Assembly: GCA_001029295.1 (NCBI GenBank)
Contig: LDXJ01000057.1
Span: 1 to 64,000, forward strand
Direction: 5' to 3'
DNA length: 64,000 nt
Source of the DNA: Peptococcaceae bacterium CEB3
Lineage (GTDB): Bacteria; Bacillota; Desulfitobacteriia; Desulfitobacteriales; Desulfitobacteriaceae
Below, one piece after another: positions 9,388-18,000 of the stretch. The notes beneath the pieces are model-generated. The model saw only the letters and a program-made list of their open reading frames with translations, ran no database searches and was not told the origin of the DNA. The translations under genes were made by a program, and so were the position numbers. Positions within the stretch are counted from its first letter, which is position 1. Every line of letters begins with the position of its first letter.

Positions 9388-10383
9388 ATGTACAAACTGG
9401 CAAAACCCATTTTCCTGTTTTGCGAGTCGCCGGTCCATGCCGGGAGCGGCAGCGACCTTGGCATTGTGGATTTACCTATCCAACGAGAGCGCCATACCGG
9501 TTTTCCGAAGATTGAAGGTTCAGGGCTCAAAGGAGGCTTGCGCGACGCCTTCGAACGCAATGAGAAGTTATGTTTTCAAGAACGCGAACTGGAGAAAGAG
9601 GAAAGGCAGAAGAGCCTGTCACTCGTCTTCGGGCCGGATAAGGGCGGAGAGTATGCCGCGGCTCTGGGTTTAACCGATGCGCGGGTTTTGCTGTTTCCGG
9701 TGCGATCCGTCAAAGGGGTTTATGCTTGGGTCACGTGCCCGCAGGTATTGGAGAGGTTTAAAAACGATCTGCTCTTTGCTGGCATTAACGTAGTCTGGGA
9801 CGTACCGGAGGTGAAGTCGACGCCGGACGGGTGTTCCCTGTACGCAGATCAAAAACGCGCAGACGAAAAACGCGTTGAGGGAAAGTTCGCTGCCGAAAAG
9901 GAAGGGAAAATTATCCTGGAGGAATACACTTTTGACGCTGGGCCCGACGCCACCTGCAGCCAACTGGCAAGTTGGCTCGCAGACGCTATTTTGCCGGCGA
10001 AGCCCTCTTTTGACTACCTGCGCAGTAAGATGAAGCGGGACCTGCTGGTTCTCAGTGATGACGATTTTCGCGACTTTGTGCAAATGTCGACGGAAGTGGT
10101 AACTCGGACGAAAATCGACGAAAAGACCGGCACGGTTCAGAAGGGAGCACTTTTTACGGTCGAATACCTGCCGGCGGAAACTGTTCTTTACTCGCTTGTC
10201 TTGGCGGCACCGGTTTTCAACGATCAGAAAGGCCTTTTCACGGATGGGGAAAGGGCGGTTCTAAGATTTTTCCGACAGAATCTGCCGTCCATAGTACAGA
10301 TTGGCGGGGACGCAACGATTGGCAAGGGGCTGGTACGCCTCGAAGGCGATCTCTTGGAGGTGAAGGACCATGGCGAAGGCTGA
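9388..10383 (+). CDS. cmr4: Type III-B RAMP protein Cmr4 (Cas7 backbone, target RNase)
   Basis: Cmr4 forms the repeated backbone along the crRNA and cuts the bound target RNA at 6-nt steps. The 331-residue protein has the diagnostic start FLFCESPVHAGSG, then DLGIVDLPIQRERHTGFPKI and GSGLKGGLRDAF. Asp28 in VDLPIQRE probably corresponds to the loop aspartate needed for RNA cleavage in characterised Cmr4; the residue equivalence is inferred. The C-terminal IGGDATIGKGLVRL is the usual Cmr4 glycine-rich motif. The ATG is preceded by GAGAGGGGATAAG. It overlaps cmr5 by 14 nt. Confidence 0.95.
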   Translation: MYKLAKPIFLFCESPVHAGSGSDLGIVDLPIQRERHTGFPKIEGSGLKGGLRDAFERNEKLCFQERELEKEERQKSLSLVFGPDKGGEYAAALGLTDARVLLFPVRSVKGVYAWVTCPQVLERFKNDLLFAGINVVWDVPEVKSTPDGCSLYADQKRADEKRVEGKFAAEKEGKIILEEYTFDAGPDATCSQLASWLADAILPAKPSFDYLRSKMKRDLLVLSDDDFRDFVQMSTEVVTRTKIDEKTGTVQKGALFTVEYLPAETVLYSLVLAAPVFNDQKGLFTDGERAVLRFFRQNLPSIVQIGGDATIGKGLVRLEGDLLEVKDHGEG

Positions 10384-10813
10384 AGACAGGATTTCGCTCG
10401 TTGAGCAGGGCCGTGCCGCGCGGGCTTATGAGATGGTGCAAGAAGCGAAAGAGGCCTTGGGGGCGGATGAAAAGAAATACAAATCCTATGTCAAGAAGAT
10501 TCCCATGCTGATCAAGACGAACGGTCTGGCGGCCACACTGGCTTTTATTCTCTCGAAAACCGGAGGAAATTCTAAGGAGGATTCCGACAGAAAGTCAAAA
10601 GGAAAAACACCGTATGGCCGGATCTATAGTCAAATCGCGGATTGGTTAAAGGAGAAGGAACTATTGACGGGAGAGACGGATTTGGTTCAAGAGATTATCA
10701 GCCTGTCGTCTGCGAAATACCGGTCAGTTACGGCGGAGGTGCTCGCCCTTTTTAGTTGGCTCCGTCGCTTTGCCGAAGGTTTGATTGAGGGTGAAGTTGA
10801 AGATGACACGTAA
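10370..10813 (+). CDS. cmr5: Type III-B small subunit Cmr5 (Cas11)
   Basis: Cmr5 is the small helical subunit that stacks along the inner filament of the complex. The 147-residue all-helical sequence contains the family segment VKKIPMLIKTNGLAATLAF (about residues 41-59), a polar linker (SKEDSDRKSKGK), and a final helix YRSVTAEVLALFSWLRRFAEG. GGAGGTGAAGG precedes the ATG within the end of cmr4. The stop overlaps the start of cmr6. Confidence 0.93.
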   Translation: MAKAEDRISLVEQGRAARAYEMVQEAKEALGADEKKYKSYVKKIPMLIKTNGLAATLAFILSKTGGNSKEDSDRKSKGKTPYGRIYSQIADWLKEKELLTGETDLVQEIISLSSAKYRSVTAEVLALFSWLRRFAEGLIEGEVEDDT

Positions 10814-12089
10814 AAAGCTAAGGATACTAAACATTTCCTATGAGCGGGGGAAAGGCATTATACTCGGTAACGATAGCAAGAAATACAGCTTTGATTTAGC
10901 CTCGGAGAGTAATCAGCTAAAGAACCAACTCACCAGGGGCGTGGAAGTGGAGTTCACCGTGGTGCGGGAAGGAAATCCGTGCCAGGTCAGCTCTGTCAAC
11001 ATTTGCCCGGTGGAGAGGGCCCCGGCATATGACGATGGACGTTATGAGAAGGGGTTTCCATCGCTTGAGACAAAAGAGGCTCCGCGCGCTGGCCAACACA
11101 GGAGGGACGCCGAGGCTGGGCCAAGCATGAATCAGAGGAACCCCAGTAACCGGAGTCTGAATAACAATCAAGGAAGGCGGGAAACGGCAACTTCCTCATC
11201 CGAGACGCGGAATGTCCCCCGATATATCCCACAGGACACAAGGGAGCTTCTGGAGAAAAGGGAAGTTCGCTTCGAGAATTATTACTTGCAGTTGAATAAA
11301 TTTCCCCTTGTTTATAAGGATGAGAAGAAGAAGAAGGAATCGTTCAGCTTCTTTGCCCAGGGTAATCAAAGGACACCGGTTGTCGAAAATTTTAAACCCT
11401 TCTTCTCTCCTTGCCGCTTGACACAAATTGCGGCGCGGCAGCAGGAAACCATTCAGGACTTGGGTTTCGAAACTGTAAGTTTCACGGCTAGACCGGAGTG
11501 GAGGCTGGTGGTTGGCTTGGGCGGCGCTTCTGTTTATGAAACCTCCATGACGTTGCATCATATCTATGGCTTTCCTTATCTTCCCGGAAGCGCTGTGAAA
11601 GGAGTAACCCGCTCCTGGCTCCTCGCTGAATATTTTGCCGGTGAGGAGGGAACAGAGGGGGAGGAGGCTGGGCAAGAAGGGGCCCGGCCGGGTAAAGCCG
11701 GACAAGACGAAGGGTTGATGCGTCTCTTCGGGGGCAAGGGAAAGGAGCAGACCCGGAAGGGAGACGTTATTTTCTTTGATGCGCTCCCACTGGCAGATCC
11801 TGACATCGAAGTCGACGTGATGACTCCACACAACTCGGAATATTATGGTTCAAAGAATAAACCCCCAGCCGATTACTACGAGCCGGTCCCTGTTCATTTT
11901 CTCACGGTGGGAAAGAAGACAGAGTTCCGCTTTACCTTGGCTATTCGCAAAGAGGACAATGTTGAAATAGGATCCGGCCGCTTTGCCGGCAGGACTGTTT
12001 TGGAAGTGGCGCGCACGGGGCTGGAAAGAGCGCTAAAAGAACAGGGCATAGGGGCCAAGACCGCGGTCGGCTACGGGCTCATGTCCTGA
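10803..12089 (+). CDS. cmr6: Type III-B RAMP protein Cmr6 with N-terminal OB/cold-shock-like domain
   Basis: Cmr6 is a Cas7-group subunit near the 3' end of the crRNA. The RAMP part (about residues 150-428) has YGFPYLPGSAVKGVTRSW, MRLFGGKGKEQ and the C-terminal GAKTAVGYGLM. In front lies an unusual 70-residue segment (YERGKGIILGNDSKKYSFDL, then TRGVEVEFTVV and VSSVNI) that resembles a cold-shock/S1 OB fold, followed by a 70-residue polar linker. At 428 residues it is longer than a plain Cmr6. I prefer ATG 10803, 8 nt after GAGGGTG, over the in-frame TTG at 10785; it overlaps the cmr5 stop by 11 nt. The OB assignment is by pattern only. Confidence 0.92.
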   Translation: MTRKKLRILNISYERGKGIILGNDSKKYSFDLASESNQLKNQLTRGVEVEFTVVREGNPCQVSSVNICPVERAPAYDDGRYEKGFPSLETKEAPRAGQHRRDAEAGPSMNQRNPSNRSLNNNQGRRETATSSSETRNVPRYIPQDTRELLEKREVRFENYYLQLNKFPLVYKDEKKKKESFSFFAQGNQRTPVVENFKPFFSPCRLTQIAARQQETIQDLGFETVSFTARPEWRLVVGLGGASVYETSMTLHHIYGFPYLPGSAVKGVTRSWLLAEYFAGEEGTEGEEAGQEGARPGKAGQDEGLMRLFGGKGKEQTRKGDVIFFDALPLADPDIEVDVMTPHNSEYYGSKNKPPADYYEPVPVHFLTVGKKTEFRFTLAIRKEDNVEIGSGRFAGRTVLEVARTGLERALKEQGIGAKTAVGYGLMS

Positions 12090-12157
12090 TGTCTTTTTGA
12101 TGTGTTAAGCAAGAAGTTTAGTCGTATGCCCCGGGCTTTGACCGCAGGGCTTTAGCC

Positions 12158-12382
12158 ATGGGGAAGTTCGGAGAGGTGCGCACGTTGTGCGCCAGGCTTT
12201 GGAGGAACAGCGGGCGAGAAGCAAAGAAGTCGCGGGTATTTTGGGGGAACCTGTTGGCATCTTTTCGGCGGACCGTCCGGGAGTGGCAAAAAGCTATCGG
12301 CCAGCTTGAGGGTTTGACGATAGGAAAAGGGAAGACAAAGGAGGTTGGCATTGGAAGAAGAGAATTTGGAGAGACAAGGTGA
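12158..12382 (+). CDS. Possible small basic protein
   Basis: A 74-codon frame between cmr6 and the CARF-HEPN gene encodes a basic peptide rich in Arg, Lys, Gly and Trp (WQKAIGQLEGLTIGKGKTK). No good ribosome binding site precedes its ATG, and its end overlaps the next gene by 32 nt. No family is recognised. Overlapping minus-strand frames of similar length show that chance is possible. This otherwise uncoded 260-nt gap may simply be spacer DNA. Confidence 0.22.
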   Translation: MGKFGEVRTLCARLWRNSGREAKKSRVFWGNLLASFRRTVREWQKAIGQLEGLTIGKGKTKEVGIGRREFGETR

Positions 12383-14180
12383 TAAAGGAAAGGTCTTGCT
12401 CACGTCATTGAGTCCCTATCCGCGTAAGACGAGGTACCGTTTGGGTAATCAGGTCGTTGAAGCAGAGCAATCTCCTCTTGCCTTGCTGCTGGCCTTGCCG
12501 GTCGAAGAAAGGCCGCGGGAAATTATTATACTTTGCACCGCCAAGGTGCTTGAAGAGGGGCAATTGGCTGCCGTGCAAGATCGAGTTTCGGCTCTGCCGC
12601 CCGTCGGCGTACCCGTACCGAAGGTGATGCCACTGCACATTCCTGACGGTAAAAATGAGGAGGAAATTTGGGAAATCCTCGGGTTGGTTTTAGAGAAGGT
12701 AACGCCGAATTGCCGGTTGATTCTTGATCTGACGCACGGATTTCGCTCCTTCTCTTTCCTCTTTTTTACTGCGGCGCTCTATTTGAAGGCCTTACGGAAT
12801 GTCGAGATAGAATCCGCCTATTACGGCATGTTGGAAAGCCCGGGTGATGAAAAGCCCCTTTTGGACATTTCGGTCATTCTGGATATGATCGAATGGTTCT
12901 ATGCCGTGCGGACCTTTCGCGAGACGGGGCAAGCGGGCAATATTGTCAAGTTGCTCGAACCGTTCGGTGTTCGTCCCGCTGGAGTGCAAGGGAGGGCCTG
13001 CCAACCGTACGATGAAACCAGAAAGTTGATTAAAGACTTTGAAGAGGCGTCGAGGGCTTTTGACCAGAACCTGCCCATCGAATTTGGCCGTGGGGCTGCG
13101 GGGCTCTATCGCCATTTACAAGAATCTCAAGCGGAGCATTTGTTGGCTAAAATACCCTTGCCGAAAGAACTTTTCTCACAGATACTAACTTCCGTGGAAC
13201 CTTTCCGTTTACCGAGCTTAAGAGGGGATAAAACGCAGCAAGTACTCGATCGAGCCGAACTGGACCGTCAAGCACGTTTAGTTGATCGTTATTTTGAACA
13301 GGGACACCTTAATAACGCCCTCGGTTTGGCCCGAGAATGGACTGTTTCTGCGGCCATGTTTGAGAAAGCCCGGGGGCAGGGGCTGGAGGCGGTAGAAGGC
13401 AAACAGTGGCTGAACCATAAAGGAGAGGAAGGAAGGTTCTCGGTCGAATACCATCTCAACCATTTGGCCAGTTTCTTGGAAGGGAAGAAGGATATACTGA
13501 CTAATAAGCAGTGCTGGCTGGCCGAACGTTGGTCTTTTATCCGGGACAAACGCAACGACTTATATCATTTAGGTTTCAACAAAAACTCAGTGCTGTTGAA
13601 TGAAAGGGATACCGAGACCTTTTTCACCTACTGGTGCGAGTTGAGGGATTCTCTCGACGACCTGCAAAAGTGGGATTTGGACGTCGCTCAAGGAGCTCAG
13701 ACCTTGCTCATAAGTCCGTTGGGTAACTCAGCGGGGCTTTTGTACACGGCACTCTGTAAGGTCCGCCCCGACTACCTTTTCATCTTAGCTTCCCCAGCCA
13801 GTGTACTCAAGCTCGGGGAAATTATGGACAAGGCCGAATGGCGCGGGTCTGTGAAGAGCTTTCTTTTGCAGGACCCTTTTGCTGGGTTTGATGAAGGGAA
13901 AGAGCGCGTGCGGGAAATGCTCGCTGAGTTGAAGGGACACTCTGACGTCGGCCATTTGGTAATCAATCTGACAGGCGGAACGACTGTGATGCAGCTTTTA
14001 ATTCAGGCTGTTGCTCACAGTAAGGCGTTGGGAGGGAGAGCGGTCGAACAGGTCGCTTTCGTCGACCGCCGTCCCATAGCGGACCAGCAGGGAGATCCGT
14101 ATGTCGTGGGAGAAATGATTAGATTAAGCGAATATACGCCGGATGAACCACGAGCGCATAACCCCGGCGTCACCCCGTAG
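12351..14180 (+). CDS. CARF-HEPN-CARF protein, predicted cOA-activated RNase
   Basis: A 609-residue protein with three recognisable parts. The N-terminal 200 residues resemble TM1812-family CARF proteins (KVLLTSLSPYP, EIIILCTAKV, LILDLTHGFRSF, YYGMLE). The central helical region carries WSFIRDKRNDLYHLGF, in which R401-x4-H406 is the HEPN ribonuclease motif. The C-terminal part (from about 445) starts TLLISPLGNSAGLLYTAL and has HLVINLTGGTTVMQ near 540, a second CARF-type ligand-binding motif, then VEQVAFVDRRP. Known Csx1/Csm6 proteins have one CARF and one HEPN. TTG 12351 is chosen because AAAGGAGG ends 6 nt upstream. It follows cmr6 by 261 nt. Inference: a cyclic oligoadenylate-activated RNase, with the second CARF either sensing or degrading the ligand. 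Confidence 0.85.
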   Translation: MEEENLERQGDKGKVLLTSLSPYPRKTRYRLGNQVVEAEQSPLALLLALPVEERPREIIILCTAKVLEEGQLAAVQDRVSALPPVGVPVPKVMPLHIPDGKNEEEIWEILGLVLEKVTPNCRLILDLTHGFRSFSFLFFTAALYLKALRNVEIESAYYGMLESPGDEKPLLDISVILDMIEWFYAVRTFRETGQAGNIVKLLEPFGVRPAGVQGRACQPYDETRKLIKDFEEASRAFDQNLPIEFGRGAAGLYRHLQESQAEHLLAKIPLPKELFSQILTSVEPFRLPSLRGDKTQQVLDRAELDRQARLVDRYFEQGHLNNALGLAREWTVSAAMFEKARGQGLEAVEGKQWLNHKGEEGRFSVEYHLNHLASFLEGKKDILTNKQCWLAERWSFIRDKRNDLYHLGFNKNSVLLNERDTETFFTYWCELRDSLDDLQKWDLDVAQGAQTLLISPLGNSAGLLYTALCKVRPDYLFILASPASVLKLGEIMDKAEWRGSVKSFLLQDPFAGFDEGKERVREMLAELKGHSDVGHLVINLTGGTTVMQLLIQAVAHSKALGGRAVEQVAFVDRRPIADQQGDPYVVGEMIRLSEYTPDEPRAHNPGVTP

Positions 14181-14238
14181 CCAGTGCGGAGGTTTGACAA
14201 CCCGACTACCTGGTGTTATAGAGATAATAAGTGACGCA

Positions 14239-14345
14239 GAATACAAGTCATACAGAATACTGGTAATAAGTCTCCAGGAATACCGGTTGCAGAGTACTAG
14301 CCTTACAGAGTACCAACCACGCGGAATACCGATCATACAGAGTTT
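14239..14345 (+). repeat. GARTAC direct-repeat cluster, 14-16 bp spacing
   Basis: The hexamer GAATAC or GAGTAC appears at 14239, 14255, 14278, 14292, 14308 and 14324, with a degenerate GAGTTT at 14340. Most copies are preceded by CA or CG and follow a 16-bp step, with one 23/14 pair that together nearly fits. This lies just after the CARF-HEPN gene and just before a small gene. A decayed minisatellite or a multi-site operator would both fit; a 16-bp step is about one and a half helical turns. Confidence 0.6.
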
Positions 14346-14372
14346 TACAAAGCCTGATAAGGTCGGAAGGGG

Positions 14373-14621
14373 GTGTTGTATCTCTTTAAGGTCGGCCCTG
14401 TTGAGCTTTCCGACGGGACGGGTGTGCTCCCGGGGATTGTCGATCTTCTTGAAGAAGGCGCGGCCTTGGGCAAAAGCGTGCTCGAAGCGACGGGCAGTGA
14501 CGTAGCGGCTTTCTGCGACGATCTAATCAAGGATTTAAGAACTTACGCTGACATCTATCAGGAGTCTGTTGACCAAAAAGTTTACAAGGCCATAAAGAAG
14601 GATACGGATAAAAACAGGTAA
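14373..14621 (+). CDS. Small acidic protein of unknown function next to CRISPR leader
   Basis: An 82-residue protein with a GTG start preceded by GGTCGGAAGG. It is acidic with amphipathic helices (LPGIVDLLEEGAALGKSVLE, then DDLIKDLRTYADIYQESV) and a basic tail. No family is recognised. Directly downstream, in the same frame after two stops, a further 59 codons stay open, so the original gene may have been longer. It lies between the last CRISPR effector gene and the array 2 leader. Confidence 0.55.
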   Translation: MLYLFKVGPVELSDGTGVLPGIVDLLEEGAALGKSVLEATGSDVAAFCDDLIKDLRTYADIYQESVDQKVYKAIKKDTDKNR

Positions 14622-14648
14622 AAAGGGGAGAGGGGAACACACTACTAG

Positions 14649-14828
14649 AAGTCCGTATTCAGGGGACATATCACTCCTGCAAATTACCTTGAACTGAAAG
14701 CGAAGCTAAGGAGCGCCATCGAGCTACGACACGACTTTGTAGCCTTTATTCGAATGCTCGGCGAATATTCGTTCTACGAAGAAAGCCTGGGTAACCCCGG
14801 GGTCGATCCGGAGGCAACTATCATTTGA
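14649..14828 (+). pseudogene. Startless coding remnant before array 2 leader
   Basis: Following TAG at 14646, a 59-codon frame reads SVFRGHITPANYLELKAKLR, then SAIELRHDFVAFIRMLGEYS, and ends in TGA inside the leader promoter. It is in the same frame as the 82-residue gene upstream, separated from it by TAA and TAG, and lacks ATG, GTG or TTG near its start. It is likely the 3' part of a broken gene; alternatively it uses a non-standard start after GGGGAGAGGGG. Confidence 0.35.
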
Positions 14829-15007
14829 CTTTTTCCAACCGGGGCTGTATAGTCATGCTGTTGAGTGCCCGAGTGTAGCGGGTTGTAGGGACAGCAGCCA
14901 GATATTTTCGAAATGGGCAAGCACTTGGAAAAACGCTCGCTAAAGCCGCTTGTACCGCGCAATCGAGGGTTTTCCGAGGGACGCGAGGGCGCTGTTCGTC
15001 TTGGCGG
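14825..15007 (+). promoter_or_regulatory. Array 2 leader with consensus promoter
   Basis: TTGACT at 14825-14830 and TATAGT at 14848-14853 are separated by exactly 17 nt, a near-consensus sigma-A promoter pointing into array 2. Transcription should begin near 14860, about 150 nt before the first repeat at 15008. The leader is not AT-rich, unlike many CRISPR leaders. It fits the orientation deduced from the decayed repeat at the far end. Confidence 0.75.
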
Positions 15008-18000
15008 GCGGAACCTTCACATTGGATGTATTGAAATTTCAGCCACCCTTTATGGATGCTGAAATCATTAAAGGCGGAACCTTCACATTGGATGTATTGA
15101 AATCCTTGTCAGTCGATGTGTTCGCCATGTTACAACAGCGGAACCTTCACATTGGATGTATTGAAATTCCCGTCCTGGAAGAACAATGGGCCATTGGAGA
15201 GGGGCGGAACCTTCACATTGGATGTATTGAAATTGATATCTGTAGCCGTTCGTGGCATTCTGCTCATCCGCGGAACCTTCACATTGGATGTATTGAAATG
15301 TTGACGAAGTGGAGGATATACTAGACCTGGACTCGCGGAACCTTCACATTGGATGTATTGAAATACGATGAGTACGATTACGAGTACAAGTCGCCTAAAT
15401 CGCGGAACCTTCACATTGGATGTATTGAAATTACATATTCTGGAGGAAGCGATCATACTTCTGCTTGCGGAACCTTCACATTGGATGTATTGAAATGAGA
15501 TCGCATTGTTGGGCCTCAGTATACGGTCATTGCGGAACCTTCACATTGGATGTATTGAAATAATCCTCACCAAACGCCCAGAAAGAATGCGCCAATAGCG
15601 GAACCTTCACATTGGATGTATTGAAATCTTTCTCGGGCCGGCTTATCACCTGGGCGAACCCTCGCGGAACCTTCACATTGGATGTATTGAAATTCAACCT
15701 TCCCGTTGGCTTCCGTAAGTGCCGCAGCTGCGGAACCTTCACATTGGATGTATTGAAATGGTAATCGAGTATACATTTCCGGTACAGTATGGGTGCGGAA
15801 CCTTCACATTGGATGTATTGAAATGTGCATGAAGGCTATGCCGTGATGCTGGAGGAAATGGGCGGAACCTTCACATTGGATGTATTGAAATAAGGAGATG
15901 ACGCAGAAGTGAAAAAGATATTCATGCGGAACCTTCACATTGGATGTATTGAAATTCGTGCTCCAGAAGGATCTTAGAAAACTGTTCTGCGTGCGGAACC
16001 TTCACATTGGATGTATTGAAATCTTCTTCCGGGCAGGTCTTGCGTATCAGGTGCCATAGCGGAACCTTCACATTGGATGTATTGAAATTTTTGAAAACTT
16101 GCGTATTTTCTGTTTACATTAGCGGCGGAACCTTCACATTGGATGTATTGAAATTGTCTATTCGAGATCAAGTGCGGGCGCGGGATCACGCGGAACCTTC
16201 ACATTGGATGTATTGAAATTATCCAGGAGCGGGATTGGTCAAGGATTATAAGGGGGCGGAACCTTCACATTGGATGTATTGAAATGCGTCAAGCGGTGAT
16301 AGAGCCGACTACCGGCCGCCAGCGGAACCTTCACATTGGATGTATTGAAATGGTAACTTCCGGACGATTTCGGCAAACAGCTTGGCCGCGGAACCTTCAC
16401 ATTGGATGTATTGAAATTCTTAACTGCGGATGCCGTGAACGTTCTAGCTACGCGGAACCTTCACATTGGATGTATTGAAATTTTTGAAGGTCCGCATCTT
16501 CAGTTGAAGCCACGCCTGCGGAACCTTCACATTGGATGTATTGAAATTCGCCCAAACAGAGGGAGCGGTCCGGCAAAATATCGGCGGAACCTTCACATTG
16601 GATGTATTGAAATTTTTTTTCCACCCCACCACAAGTTGTCCGCGACTTCGCGGAACCTTCACATTGGATGTATTGAAATGGCATACAACGAGATCTACCA
16701 GAAATGCTTCTTTTAGCGGAACCTTCACATTGGATGTATTGAAATATATCACTGCGGCTTGGGTAAACGCGTGGCAATACGCGGAACCTTCACATTGGAT
16801 GTATTGAAATAAGCTGCGGGCGAATTAAGCATGAAACCTTCGACAGCGGAACCTTCACATTGGATGTATTGAAATTTCCAATTCCCATTCTGACCAGTTC
16901 TTCTCGATGCGGCGGAACCTTCACATTGGATGTATTGAAATCCGGTTGGGGTGGTCCGTTGAAGGAAAGGTGACAGAGCGGAACCTTCACATTGGATGTA
17001 TTGAAATAGAAAAGAGGCCAACGAATGGGCAAAGGGCAGTGCGCGGAACCTTCACATTGGATGTATTGAAATTCAACCTTCCCGTTGGCTTCCGTAAGTG
17101 CCGCAGGCGGAACCTTCACATTGGATGTATTGAAATATGCCACGACCGGACTCTCCGCAAATCTGCAGTCCCGCGGAACCTTCACATTGGATGTATTGAA
17201 ATAGGGGAACCGTATTGATATTTGGATGCCGACGTAGCGGAACCTTCACATTGGATGTATTGAAATTTGAACGGGCCGTAAAACTGTGGAGTGCTCCAGG
17301 CGCGGAACCTTCACATTGGATGTATTGAAATAGGGAATGTACAGAGGGGCCGTCAGTGCGGATCTCGGCGGAACCTTCACATTGGATGTATTGAAATCTG
17401 TAGACGAAGCTGAACTCGGTGGGGTTTCCCCAGCGGAACCTTCACATTGGATGTATTGAAATTGCTGAAATCGCAGCAGAAAACCAATGCGGACATGGCG
17501 GAACCTTCACATTGGATGTATTGAAATAATATCTTATGTACAAGAAGTTACAGACCTTCTGGTGCGGAACCTTCACATTGGATGTATTGAAATGTGTAAG
17601 TTGGCAGTAACCAAAACCTTGATAACAACGCGGAACCTTCACATTGGATGTATTGAAATATTTGATGTTGCGAATGCTCCACCAGTTGAACCAGGGCGGA
17701 ACCTTCACATTGGATGTATTGAAATATTCGAATTTTTTCACAAGACATTCTCCTCTCTTCTGCGGAACCTTCACATTGGATGTATTGAAATGAAGTGGTC
17801 AAGCATCGGATGATTTAAGTTCGCGCGGAACCTTCACATTGGATGTATTGAAATTACACGAAGTACGGGTGTTTTGTTCCAAGGCCTTTTAGCGGAACCT
17901 TCACATTGGATGTATTGAAATCGATGATCGCCATGGAAATCAAGGGCGCCAAGGCCGCGGAACCTTCACATTGGATGTATTGAAATCGGGGGAACGTCGG

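Noticed and set aside
11196-11831. A 211-codon minus-strand frame opposite cmr6
   Set aside because: Lies fully within a well-supported RAMP gene and has no recognisable domain.
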